This document shows, in pieces, positions 1 to 7,551 of a stretch of 8,374 bases of DNA. The position numbers and the translations under genes were made by a program. Source of the DNA: Planctomycetaceae bacterium (GTDB lineage: Bacteria > Planctomycetota > Planctomycetia > Pirellulales > Thermoguttaceae); assembly GCA_031282385.1 (NCBI GenBank), contig JAITDV010000538.1:1-8374 (forward strand). The letters run 5' to 3'. Positions within the stretch are counted from its first letter, which is position 1. Each line of letters starts with the position of its first letter. Below the pieces are notes generated by a model, which was not told the origin of the DNA, ran no database searches, and saw only the letters and a program-made list of their open reading frames with translations.

Positions 1-1
1 T

Positions 2-3000
2 GAATCAGCAACATTCGGACTCGACGGAGTAAACGACCAAAACGAAGGTGATGAACATAATATTTCTGCACTTGAAATTCATGTTACAGACACAAAGATT
101 GGAACGCTCAATAAAGATAATAATACCGCAACGCTTGATAATGGAATTATTGTTACGTTTGATGCGGACGCGAATACTGTAACGATTGATTCCACTAAAC
201 GTAATAAATTACCTGTTGACGGACAACCGGAAAAAATTGAAATTATCGTTACGATTATTGACGATAGCGGCGCAACTTGCAAATCAACTTGGTCAACTAC
301 GATCACAAATAAAATTCCCTCAATCGACAACAATTTTTCACACACCTACATCCGCAAAACAGATGATCAAACACCATATAATATTGATTTGAATGACAAT
401 ATCACCGATCAAAATATACCGAATCGAAATGAAGACCAAGAAAAATGGTATAAAGTTTCTGATTTAACAATCGACAATAATACCGACAACGAATTAATAA
501 CAGCATTAGATGGAACATTGAAATTGAACAACGACGGCATTTTAATATTTACGCCTTCGACCAATTTACTGAATTATCTTGCAACTCATCTTCGCGAAGG
601 TGAATTTATTGAAATTAAATTATCATATCTTGTAACAGATAATATTCTCCAAGATGTTGATGGAAATTTCGTTTCGGCAAGAGGTGAATTACTATTGAAA
701 ATTTACGGTAAAACAGCGGCTGAAGTTACTATCGGAGATAATAATTCCATAAATCTTGAAAACGCAGACACAGACGGCAATATTGAATTTACAAAGCAAA
801 TAACGATTACTGATCCTGATGATAATTCAGATTATCTTTCCGCCGAAACCGAATACAAAGTTGAAATTGATTACAGTTCAGTTCAAATTATCGGCGAACA
901 AGCCGAACAGTTTACACAACAATTTACACAATATACGTTCAATACGTTGTTCACTATTGACGACAAAAACAATATCAAATTTACCGGCAACGCTGATATG
1001 TTTCAATCTTTGAAATTATATGAAGAATTAGAATTTAATTTCGATATTCTCGTAACAGATCAATACGGAACTTTAACAACCGAAGCTGCTTCAATCACAA
1101 TTGTTGGCAAAGGCGATCCGGCAATTGTAATATCAACGACTGAGAATTTGACAATTTGGGGCAATAAACGTAACAAAAATCCAGAATCGTTTAATATAAA
1201 TTTTGAGATTGACGATCCTGACGCAAACGAAACGCACAAATATTCATTTGAAGGTTTATTTGATAATGATGATGTTAAAATAGATTTACAAAACGGAGCA
1301 ATTAGTATTGATGAGACAAACGGTACTGTAACGTTAAATGAGAGTTTCTTCAATTCAGAATTTTTACAAAATCTTAACAACGAAAATTCCACCTTCAAAA
1401 TTAAAATCAATGTTGCAGGTAACACCGATCTACTAACAACCACAATTGAATTAGAAATCAATATAAAATTTGCACAGAATCCTGAAGTAAATGATATTGT
1501 AGTTCAAAAGATTAGTGCGACTGATAAAATTGACAATCTTCAAATTTCGGTAACAGATAACAACGACGACGCGCCGCGCAACAACGAAAATTACACGTAC
1601 ACGCAACCAGAACTTGCAGAAAACAATGATTTGCCTAATGAAATAAAAGATAAAATTACTGCGTCGATTGATATTGATACAGGAATTTTTAGTTTTGATC
1701 CAAATGGTATTTTTGATTATTTAGGTATTAATGAATCTGTTAATTTGACATTTAATTTTTCTGTTGAGGATACAATTTACAACGTTTCATCAACCGTTTC
1801 AATTATTGTTACAATAAATGGTATAAATGAACCTCCGCAATTCAATGATAATTCTGAACCTGTTAATGCCGAACAAATTACCACTGATGAAAATAATAAC
1901 GGTGTAAAAATTGATTTAGCCAATCTGTTTTCTGACATTGATCAAAATGACAAACATAAAGTTGTTTCGATAAATGAAGTTACATTGACAAGCGATTGGC
2001 AGACGATTAACGGATTAGGACAATTCAAATACACGAATGCAGATCAAGATGGATATGGCGGAGAATTGTGGTATCGTGCATTTGTGCCTGAAGATACTGT
2101 TGATAATCAACTTGAAAAACTGAGTGCTAAGTTGACAACTCTTGAATTTGATGTTGTGATAGAAGATAACTCTGGAACAAATAATAACACCGTAAACGGT
2201 ACACTTCAAATTAACGTAACAGGAATCAATTCGCAACCAATTATAAATAAAAATAAAATTGATAAACCGATTGAGGAAAACTCAATTTCAAATGATTATT
2301 ATGCCAAAGATTTTGTTGTTGATCAAAATACCGATGACGCATTTACTTTTGATTCGATCAATGGGACAAAAATTTTAGAACCGTCAAATACAAATGAAAC
2401 ACAAACAATCATTCTTAACGACGAAACAAAAATAATCGTTTCTGCAAATCGGAAATCATTCAAAATTGACACAACTTCACGTTGTGAAAATCTTGAACCG
2501 GATACAATTGTTTTGAACAATATTCTTGTAACAATAAAAGATAATTCACAATCCGAAAATGCAATTTCATTACCTTGCTCAATCCAATTTAAAATCAAAG
2601 GCATCAACGATAAACCTAAAATGAACAATCAACATTTCGGCGTAAATCCCAATGAGATTACTAGTGATTCAAACGGTAAATACATCGGATTCATTCCGAT
2701 TACCGATGTTGATACCGATACAAAAGAGTATAGTTATACGATTGAAAAAAATGATAACGTACCGAAGTTTATTGTTATACAATGTAATAACGGCGCGGCA
2801 ATTTATATTAACGAAAAAGATATTCCAACACTTGTTACAAATGAATCTTTTAATTACACGTTTACAATAATTGCTCACAGCGGCGATGAAACTGTTACCG
2901 CACAAATTACCGTTACGTTTAGTCAAAATGAAAAACCAATTGTTACATTCGACGATTCCGATTCCGAATTGACAATCACTGAAAATAAGAACGAAGAATA

Positions 3001-4750
3001 TCAAATTGCTGAAAAGGAAATTATTGTTACATCTAATAACGGCGAAGAAATTACAGGTTATACGTACACAAATGTGCGGTTTGTCGAAGGCAAAATTAAG
3101 AAAAGCAATAACGCGGAATCAATAATTTATTCTTTGCCTCAAGGTGTTGAATTCGGATTCAATGAAGACAAATTTTACTTGAAATCAAACGGGAAATTTG
3201 ATTTTATTGGTGAAGATGAATCTGTGGAATTAACTTTTGAATTCACAGTTTTTGACAACAATAATAATATTGGCACAACAGAAACAATTAACGTTATAAT
3301 AATTGGTAAAAATTCCGCTCCGATTGCAAACAACGTAAAAGCCGAAATAGATATTCCAATCAATGACAATACCGGTTACCCCTTCTACCTTGAAGATTTA
3401 TTCACCGACGTAGATCAAAATGATTTAATAGAAGCTATTTATGTCAACGGAAAAACTTTTAACCTCATTAATCCTAATTTGGATATTTATAATGACGGAA
3501 TCAACTACGGAACTGTACAATTTGATTCACGGAATCGTTGTCTGATTTTTGTCCCGAACCCTGACGCTCCGATTCGTGCAAATGAAACGTTTTTGCTGAA
3601 GTTTCAATTTAATGTAACAGATGAACATGGCGCGAAGTCAAATGACGGCGAAATTACTATCAGACTTCGCGGTGTAAATAAACCGCCCGTATTTAAGGAT
3701 AATGTAACATTGTCCGTCAACGAAAATGAACAACTGACAATCAATGCCGCACAACTTGCAACCGACACAAACGACGATCCGTTGCGTATTATTGGAGTTA
3801 AAGTTGGCAATACGACGATTACAGCTGGTGAGTCGATTACGCTTGATTCCGGCGCCGTGTTGATATTGACCGAATCAGGACAGTTAATCTACGATCCAAC
3901 TAAACGCACGACAAATTTGAATATGAATCAGTCTGAAATCGAAAAATTCTCTTTACAAGTTGCTGATGAATATGAAAACGGACCAAGTAATACGGCTTGG
4001 AAAGAATTTTGCATCACTGTCAAGGGAGTCAATGATGTTCCTGTCGATATTAAACCGGATAATTCTGAAGTTATAGGAAATTTCAAAGGCGAGGAACTGT
4101 TGATCAAATTGTCCGATTATTTTAACGATCCGGACAATGATAATTTGAGTTACGAAATTGAAACTCAACTTGATGAGAACTCGTTTATCGAAAGCTCCGA
4201 AATCAAAGAAGAAGAAAATGGAGAGCTGTATCTTGCTATCAAGTTTAAGACAAATATTTATTCCGATAACTTGAAATTTGAACCGACAGAATTGATAGTT
4301 AACGTCAAAGATAATAACGGTGGAGAAATTACAAAAACTTTTGCTATAAAATTGCCATCAACTGTAAAAATTGATATTACCACTACTGAAAATAGCGACG
4401 ATAGCGACGATATATACGAAGTAACCGTAAATGCAACCGATTTGATCAATGAACTCTTAGGTTACAATTACAGCAATGGTTTCACAACAATAAAATTCTC
4501 AATTAATATTGATCCTGAATTTTACGAAGTAATAGATATTGATTCGATTGGTACAGCCCAAAATTATGGCTACGCTATTTTTGTAGAAATTACAGCAGAC
4601 CAGATAGCCGAAATGTATGATCCATTAAAATTAACTTTGCTTACTTTCAAAGTGAAAATGAAGTCACCAGTAAACGCACAATTTTCTATCGGCAATTATA
4701 TTGAGATTTTTCGTAACACTAATTTGATCGACGAATCACAAATTGCATAA
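2..4750 (+). CDS. Giant cadherin-like/VCBS-like repeat protein, 5'-truncated by the window edge
   Basis: The frame is open from base 2 with no stop and has no Met in its first 129 codons, so the first ATG (389) is internal and the true start lies upstream. The 1582 visible residues are Asn/Asp/Glu/Thr-rich and beta-strand-like. Unit joins carry G-x-N-x-x-P-type motifs at residues 236, 369, 607 (GINEPP), 741, 867, 1102, 1224 (GVNKPP) and 1342 (GVNDVP), with diverged joins near 104, 490, 974 and 1450, giving units of 107-134 residues. Acidic Ca-binding-like strings occur at 641 (NLFSDIDQND), 1132 (DLFTDVDQND) and 1372 (DYFNDPDNDN). Residues about 555-606 and 1056-1101 look like VCBS repeats. 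Residues 1451-1582 form a separate domain with a cohesin-like pattern ending in a TLLTFKVK strand. Such proteins are usually secreted or surface adhesins with Ca-rigidified rods; that role is inferred. No C-terminal anchor, PEP-CTERM or RTX motif is visible. Confidence 0.95.
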   Translation, partial: ESATFGLDGVNDQNEGDEHNISALEIHVTDTKIGTLNKDNNTATLDNGIIVTFDADANTVTIDSTKRNKLPVDGQPEKIEIIVTIIDDSGATCKSTWSTTITNKIPSIDNNFSHTYIRKTDDQTPYNIDLNDNITDQNIPNRNEDQEKWYKVSDLTIDNNTDNELITALDGTLKLNNDGILIFTPSTNLLNYLATHLREGEFIEIKLSYLVTDNILQDVDGNFVSARGELLLKIYGKTAAEVTIGDNNSINLENADTDGNIEFTKQITITDPDDNSDYLSAETEYKVEIDYSSVQIIGEQAEQFTQQFTQYTFNTLFTIDDKNNIKFTGNADMFQSLKLYEELEFNFDILVTDQYGTLTTEAASITIVGKGDPAIVISTTENLTIWGNKRNKNPESFNINFEIDDPDANETHKYSFEGLFDNDDVKIDLQNGAISIDETNGTVTLNESFFNSEFLQNLNNENSTFKIKINVAGNTDLLTTTIELEINIKFAQNPEVNDIVVQKISATDKIDNLQISVTDNNDDAPRNNENYTYTQPELAENNDLPNEIKDKITASIDIDTGIFSFDPNGIFDYLGINESVNLTFNFSVEDTIYNVSSTVSIIVTINGINEPPQFNDNSEPVNAEQITTDENNNGVKIDLANLFSDIDQNDKHKVVSINEVTLTSDWQTINGLGQFKYTNADQDGYGGELWYRAFVPEDTVDNQLEKLSAKLTTLEFDVVIEDNSGTNNNTVNGTLQINVTGINSQPIINKNKIDKPIEENSISNDYYAKDFVVDQNTDDAFTFDSINGTKILEPSNTNETQTIILNDETKIIVSANRKSFKIDTTSRCENLEPDTIVLNNILVTIKDNSQSENAISLPCSIQFKIKGINDKPKMNNQHFGVNPNEITSDSNGKYIGFIPITDVDTDTKEYSYTIEKNDNVPKFIVIQCNNGAAIYINEKDIPTLVTNESFNYTFTIIAHSGDETVTAQITVTFSQNEKPIVTFDDSDSELTITENKNEEYQIAEKEIIVTSNNGEEITGYTYTNVRFVEGKIKKSNNAESIIYSLPQGVEFGFNEDKFYLKSNGKFDFIGEDESVELTFEFTVFDNNNNIGTTETINVIIIGKNSAPIANNVKAEIDIPINDNTGYPFYLEDLFTDVDQNDLIEAIYVNGKTFNLINPNLDIYNDGINYGTVQFDSRNRCLIFVPNPDAPIRANETFLLKFQFNVTDEHGAKSNDGEITIRLRGVNKPPVFKDNVTLSVNENEQLTINAAQLATDTNDDPLRIIGVKVGNTTITAGESITLDSGAVLILTESGQLIYDPTKRTTNLNMNQSEIEKFSLQVADEYENGPSNTAWKEFCITVKGVNDVPVDIKPDNSEVIGNFKGEELLIKLSDYFNDPDNDNLSYEIETQLDENSFIESSEIKEEENGELYLAIKFKTNIYSDNLKFEPTELIVNVKDNNGGEITKTFAIKLPSTVKIDITTTENSDDSDDIYEVTVNATDLINELLGYNYSNGFTTIKFSINIDPEFYEVIDIDSIGTAQNYGYAIFVEITADQIAEMYDPLKLTLLTFKVKMKSPVNAQFSIGNYIEIFRNTNLIDESQIA

Positions 4751-4776
4751 GAACAATATACTCATCGCATTTTTGA

Positions 4777-4816
4777 CAGTGAATAACCTACAGTTGCAAC
4801 TGTTGGTTATTCACTG
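4777..4816. terminator. Strong hairpin between convergent genes, probable bidirectional terminator
   Basis: The arms CAGTGAATAACC and GGTTATTCACTG are exact reverse complements around an inner palindrome, CAGTTGCAACTG. The whole is a near-perfect 40-bp dyad with one T:T mismatch. It starts 26 bases after the stop of the cadherin-like gene and lies before the stop of the convergent gene at 4925. Neither side has a proper T-tract after the stem: T residues precede it and A residues follow it on the + strand. Either it terminates without a U-tract, or it acts as a 3' stabiliser or protein-binding palindrome. A second small dyad, ACTCC-TAC-GGAGT, follows at 4820-4832. Confidence 0.6.
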
Positions 4817-4924
4817 AAAACTCCTACGGAGTAAATGTTGTCATAGTTGCTATTGTTTGAATATGTGAAAAAATGCGCGACCGAATAGTTACCGTAATTT
4901 TGTCTATCGGCAACTGAATAATTA

Positions 4925-5707
4925 CTAATTTTTTACTTGTGTTAGCGGAACGAGAACCGAATTTGTGGAATGGAGCGGTGCCATTTCAGGCTCTGATTGA
5001 AACATGTCAACAGGCGTCAAAGGACTCATTTCTGATTGTTGGGTTGACTTGAGATTTTCCGCAAATTGAAGCAACGGCAACATTGAATCCGAAACTTCAG
5101 TTGAAGGCGTAACTGTCGGCACAGGCATTAAAGTTTTGCGTGAATCAATATTTTTACTTTCTGAACCAAAAATATTACTCGCACCAGTCGGCACTTGTAT
5201 TGGTCTGAAATCAACCGATTTTATTTTCTGCTCATTTAATTGTTCGCCTGCATTTTGATTTGTACTTGAATTTTGATTCGGAACAGACAACGGAATCGGT
5301 TCTGTTATATTGGCGGAAGTTGCTTTCGGATTATTAGGAACGTCTATTACAGGTTGCAGATATGCCTGCGTGTATTTTGCGTTGCCCAATGCCACTGTAG
5401 GCTCAGAACTCTCACGTTTAAGCTCCGCCAACGCAACACGTAATTCAGGTTGTAAATCATTCGCAATATAACCACTGTTATCTGTCGAGTTGATAGTATC
5501 CGGCAAAGGCGCCGCAACCAGATTTTTGTCAACAACTTCATTAGGAAGATTTGCAAGCGAAGCAACCGGAATCTGTGCATGGATCATCGCCACTACACTT
5601 CCGATAAAAATTATTGTCGCAGCAACAAACACCTTTGACGACGGCGAAAGTGCCGTCATCTCCAGCGATTCTGTTTCAGGTTTAAGCGGGGGGATTGGAA
5701 ATGTCAT
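4925..5707 (-). CDS. Hypothetical single-span membrane or exported protein with a low-complexity tail
   Basis: I do not recognise this family. From the ATG at 5707 the product is 260 residues. A short N-terminal tail (1-25) is followed by one hydrophobic segment at about 26-44 (VFVAATIIFIGSVVAMIHA), which could be a signal anchor or a cleavable signal peptide ending AMIHA|Q. The remaining 215 or so residues are Ser/Pro/Asn/Gln/Thr-rich with few Cys and no catalytic motif, suggesting a disordered extracytoplasmic region. A GTG at 5731 would add eight residues (RTVSR adds positive charge before the membrane segment), but it falls inside the distal block of a repeated element, and neither start has a well-spaced Shine-Dalgarno site. 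I prefer the ATG, weakly. The gene converges on the cadherin-like gene. Any link to cell-envelope assembly of that protein is speculation from proximity. Confidence 0.75.
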   Translation of the reverse strand: MTFPIPPLKPETESLEMTALSPSSKVFVAATIIFIGSVVAMIHAQIPVASLANLPNEVVDKNLVAAPLPDTINSTDNSGYIANDLQPELRVALAELKRESSEPTVALGNAKYTQAYLQPVIDVPNNPKATSANITEPIPLSVPNQNSSTNQNAGEQLNEQKIKSVDFRPIQVPTGASNIFGSESKNIDSRKTLMPVPTVTPSTEVSDSMLPLLQFAENLKSTQQSEMSPLTPVDMFQSEPEMAPLHSTNSVLVPLTQVKN

Positions 5708-5723
5708 AGTTAATCTTGAAACC

Positions 5724-5823
5724 GTCCTCACTTTAAATTTCGATAACCAACGTCAACTTTATCAATCAATTGAAAAACTGACTTTGAAACACTCTTGATC
5801 ACCGAATTCTAAAATGCGTTCAG
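5724..5823 (+). repeat. Composite element copy D (diverged)
   Basis: This is the most diverged of four copies. The distal block reads CTCACTTTAAATTTCG (from 5727) and the proximal block reads ACACTCTTGATCACCGAATT and then TAAAAT (5810-5815), where the other copies have TATAGT. The spacer can form an interrupted hairpin at 5752-5782 (GTCA/TGAC, TTT/AAA, TCAA/TTGA). The distal block overlaps the alternative GTG start of the minus-strand gene. If the proximal block is a promoter, it would start RNA near 5822 on the + strand, just before the ORF at 5833. Confidence 0.6.
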
Positions 5824-5832
5824 TACTAATAT

Positions 5833-6048
5833 GTGCCAAAAAAGCACAAGGTTATTGGGAAACAGGTTTACAAACAATCAACGAATACAAACAACGTCTC
5901 AATTTTTGAACTGCTCACATCAAATCTCACTAGCCTCGCTGACAATACACTGAAAAACAACTCTCAGCCAAAAAACTCGCACACTCTCAAATCAAAAAAA
6001 ATAAACACCGATTATCTCAGCGACGCCGCGAAGCCAATCATAGTATAA
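5833..6048 (+). CDS. Doubtful small basic ORF
   Basis: This is a 71-codon ORF with a GTG start (MPKKHKVIGKQVYKQ...), Lys/Asn/Ser/Thr-rich, with no recognisable domain or hydrophobic segment. It is listed because it follows directly on the promoter-like block of element copy D, which would give it a leader of only about ten bases. There is no Shine-Dalgarno site. An ATG at 5831 opens a different 40-codon frame instead. It may be chance: the protein is compositionally simple and the surrounding DNA is repeat-rich. Confidence 0.3.
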   Translation: MPKKHKVIGKQVYKQSTNTNNVSIFELLTSNLTSLADNTLKNNSQPKNSHTLKSKKINTDYLSDAAKPIIV

Positions 6049-6352
6049 CTTCAAATTAACAATTCTTTATCCGACTTTGGCAGTTATAAAAATATTTTTT
6101 CGAAATCGTAACGATAAAATCGCTAAAATAAGACTAAACCATAAACAAAAAACTAATAAACCTATTTTGACAATAATACAAATTATACTAACAATACATT
6201 GCCCATTATCACATAAACGAATCTTCTAAACATTTCACACTTGAATTTTCCTTTACATTCGTCTGTTTACTTATCGTAAAACAGGCTTTTACACTCTTGA
6301 ATCACGCAATTTTATAGTACGATCAGAGAGAATTACTCAATAGACAATTACA
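6049..6352. other. Gene-free AT-rich spacer
   Basis: There is no credible ORF on either strand. The first 180 bases are A/T-rich with runs of A and T. One TTGACA (near 6168) lacks a correctly spaced -10 partner, so I do not call a promoter there. The right part is occupied by composite element copy A (6228-6326). The last 26 bases lead into the stop codon of the minus-strand zinc ribbon gene. Confidence 0.6.
6228..6326 (+). repeat. Composite element copy A
   Basis: This 99-bp copy is directly alignable with the copy at 7782-7880 and, on the other strand, with 6890-6988. The distal block is TTCACACTTGAATTTTC. The spacer holds the hairpin CTGTTTAC-TTATC-GTAAAACAG (6263-6284, one bulged A), followed by GCTTTTAC. 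The proximal block is ACACTCTTGAATCACGCAAT and then TATAGT (6313-6318). As a promoter it would read into the 3' end of the minus-strand zinc ribbon gene, that is, antisense to it. It points towards copy C, so the two form an inward-facing inverted pair around that gene. Confidence 0.75.
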
Positions 6353-6823
6353 TTACCGGCTACCTAATTCAGGAAAGATTGAACTTGCCAGAACCCAATC
6401 TTTTAAACCTTCCCGCCAGACGAAAAACTGTGGTTTGATTTGTCGTAGTTGAATTAATTTTTGAACTGCTTGACCTTTGAGAGGTCCTTGTTGATTTCCG
6501 TTTTCGGCATTGTAGATATACCAGTCAATTGATTGGTCTTGTAAGATTGGATTTTGCGAAATAACGGCGGATTCATTGGCGGAATCGCCGAACATTGAGA
6601 TGATATCAGGATGCGGATTTTGGTTTTGGTTTGATTTGTTTTGAGATTGAGTTTTGGCGTCGGTGTTGTTGATCGGTTCTCCGCCTTCTTTACTGCTTTT
6701 TCGCGTACTTGCCAAAGGTACAACAAGCTCAACTCCGCATTCAGGACAATATCCCTTCAATCCCGCTAAATGCGATTTGACATGTAACTTGTGACCATTG
6801 GGACAAAAAAATCTTATGCCCAT
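6353..6823 (-). CDS. Zinc ribbon-GYF_2 (DUF4339) domain protein
   Basis: The product is 156 residues from the ATG at 6823. Residues 1-36 form a compact zinc ribbon with C7, H11, C26 and C29 (CPNGH ... CPECG). Residues 37-100 are a polar Asn/Gln/Ser-rich linker. Residues 101-152 match GYF_2/DUF4339: it opens WYIYNAENGNQQGPL, followed by the typical hydrophobic helix and a late FVWREGLKDWVLAS segment. GYF-type domains bind proline-rich peptides, so an adaptor role is likely, but the partner is unknown. There is no signal peptide or membrane segment, so it is probably cytoplasmic. The frame runs upstream to a TTG at 6880, but the MGIRFFCPNGHKL opening is characteristic of the family, so the ATG is preferred. 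There is no Shine-Dalgarno site. A promoter-like sequence lies at 6898-6926. Confidence 0.93.
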   Translation of the reverse strand: MGIRFFCPNGHKLHVKSHLAGLKGYCPECGVELVVPLASTRKSSKEGGEPINNTDAKTQSQNKSNQNQNPHPDIISMFGDSANESAVISQNPILQDQSIDWYIYNAENGNQQGPLKGQAVQKLIQLRQIKPQFFVWREGLKDWVLASSIFPELGSR

Positions 6824-6889
6824 AAATTTTATTATTAGTTCAAATGTTACGGTTGAATGGAGGTTCAGGTTTACTGGCAAACATATATA

Positions 6890-6988
6890 TTGTTCGTACT
6901 ATAAATTGCGTGATTCAAAAGCATAAAAGCCTACTTTCCAATAGGCAAGCAGGCAAAGGTAAACAAAATTAAAGTGTAAACAACTTAA
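6890..6988 (-). repeat. Composite element copy C, upstream of the zinc ribbon gene
   Basis: Reading the minus strand, the distal block is TTTACACTTTAATTTTG. The spacer forms the hairpin CCTGCTTGCC-TATT-GGAAAGTAGG (6930-6953, nine of ten pairs counting one G:U), followed by CTTTTATGC. The proximal block is CTTTTGAATCACGCAATT and then TATAGT and ACGAACA. It is the same length as copies A and B, and its spacer sequence differs from theirs. It ends five bases before the palindromic element at 6993. Confidence 0.75.
6898..6926 (-). promoter_or_regulatory. Candidate promoter of the zinc ribbon-GYF_2 gene
   Basis: The -10 candidate is TATAGT (6898-6903) and the -35 candidate is TTATGC (6921-6926), 17 bases apart on the minus strand, just upstream of the gene. 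Transcription would start near 6890, giving a leader of about 65 bases to the ATG at 6823. The -35 match is weak. The call rests mainly on position and on the same TATAGT block recurring in copies A and B. Confidence 0.5.
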
Positions 6989-6992
6989 ATAG

Positions 6993-7190
6993 ATTAGACC
7001 TTTTTTCTAACCTAAAAATACATCAACGCAACAAAAAACCTACAACGAAAAACCGCCTTTAACTCCTCCGAGACCACCCACAGCCCCTCCGAAGGAGGGG
7101 AATAAGAATACGCATCCGATGGAGACGAATAATTCCCCTCCTTCGGAGAGGTCAGGGGTGGTTTCCTACAGGTTATCGAAAAGGTCTATT
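6993..7190. repeat. Palindromic MITE/REP-like element, full copy
   Basis: The ends are inverted: ATTAGACCTTTT on the left and AAAAGGTCTATT on the right, with about 17 of 21 bases matching when extended. Inside, 7073-7103 and 7132-7162 are 31-base inverted arms with five mismatches around a 28-base loop. The left arm holds a perfect small hairpin, CCCCTCC-GAA-GGAGGGG (7084-7100). The first 113 bases recur at 8262-8374 with only four substitutions by eye. It has no coding capacity and no clear target-site duplication. The right end lies one base from the stop of the 119-residue minus-strand gene, so the element would form that transcript's 3' end. This GGAGGGG-type dyad resembles REP-like repeats dispersed in other bacterial genomes. 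Confidence 0.8.
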
Positions 7191-7191
7191 G

Positions 7192-7551
7192 TTATTTTTC
7201 CGGAGTTACGGCAACAGCACTAGGTGTAGTTCTTGTACGGCGTTTATGTTTAGATTCGCTCCATTCTTTTGTCATTTGCTCAAAGACTTCCGGCGATTCG
7301 TATCGAATTACATCATTGACATCTGACATCGGACCGATTAGACCTTTGAACACGGGTTTCCCCCGCAAGCTCATGTCGGTACTACAGTCATCTACACCAA
7401 TCTTTATATGACGACGAAGAATTTCTTCCTCACTTATAAAATCCCGAATACGGTATTCCCCCTCGCCGCCGCGTGTTACAACCCGATAGATATGCTTTTT
7501 CATAAACAAAGTTTTCCTCACATCTTTGACTTCGGAATATCCTTTTTCCAT
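7192..7551 (-). CDS. Conserved-looking hypothetical protein, 119 residues
   Basis: I do not recognise this family. The product is mixed alpha/beta-like and charged (HIYRVVTRGGEGEYRIRDF, then EEEILRRHIKIGVDDCSTD, then KGLIGPMSDVNDVIRYESP) and ends in a basic tail, KHKRRTRTTP. It has no membrane segment or signal peptide, and the residue pattern looks like a folded soluble protein. The ATG at 7551 is immediately preceded by an in-frame TGA. A second ATG at 7503 (MKKHIYRVVTR) is preceded by GAGG about 12 bases upstream and may be the real start, giving 103 residues. Another frame opens at 7612 with GGAGGTCAATG and overlaps the start region. The stop abuts the palindromic element at 6993-7190. 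No neighbour indicates a function. Confidence 0.7.
   Translation of the reverse strand: MEKGYSEVKDVRKTLFMKKHIYRVVTRGGEGEYRIRDFISEEEILRRHIKIGVDDCSTDMSLRGKPVFKGLIGPMSDVNDVIRYESPEVFEQMTKEWSESKHKRRTRTTPSAVAVTPEK

Noticed and set aside
1060..1461. 133-codon minus-strand ORF inside the cadherin-like gene
   Set aside because: It lies antisense within a clearly coding repeat region. Its Val/Ser/Ile-rich sequence is what the reverse frame of Asn/Asp/Thr-rich codons gives.
2669..3004. 111-codon minus-strand ORF inside the cadherin-like gene
   Set aside because: This is another antisense shadow, with hydrophobic and Asn/Ile/Cys-rich composition, no start signal and no domain.
5490..5798. 102-codon + strand ORF over the start of the 260-residue gene
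   Set aside because: It is mostly antisense to the membrane-segment part of the minus-strand gene. No Shine-Dalgarno site or recognisable domain supports it.
6168..6195. TTGACA followed by TATACT on the + strand
   Set aside because: The gap is about 11 bases, too short for a sigma-70 promoter, and no gene follows.
6454..6732. 92-codon minus-strand ORF within the zinc ribbon-GYF_2 gene
   Set aside because: It is an out-of-frame overlap of a gene with clear domains at both ends.
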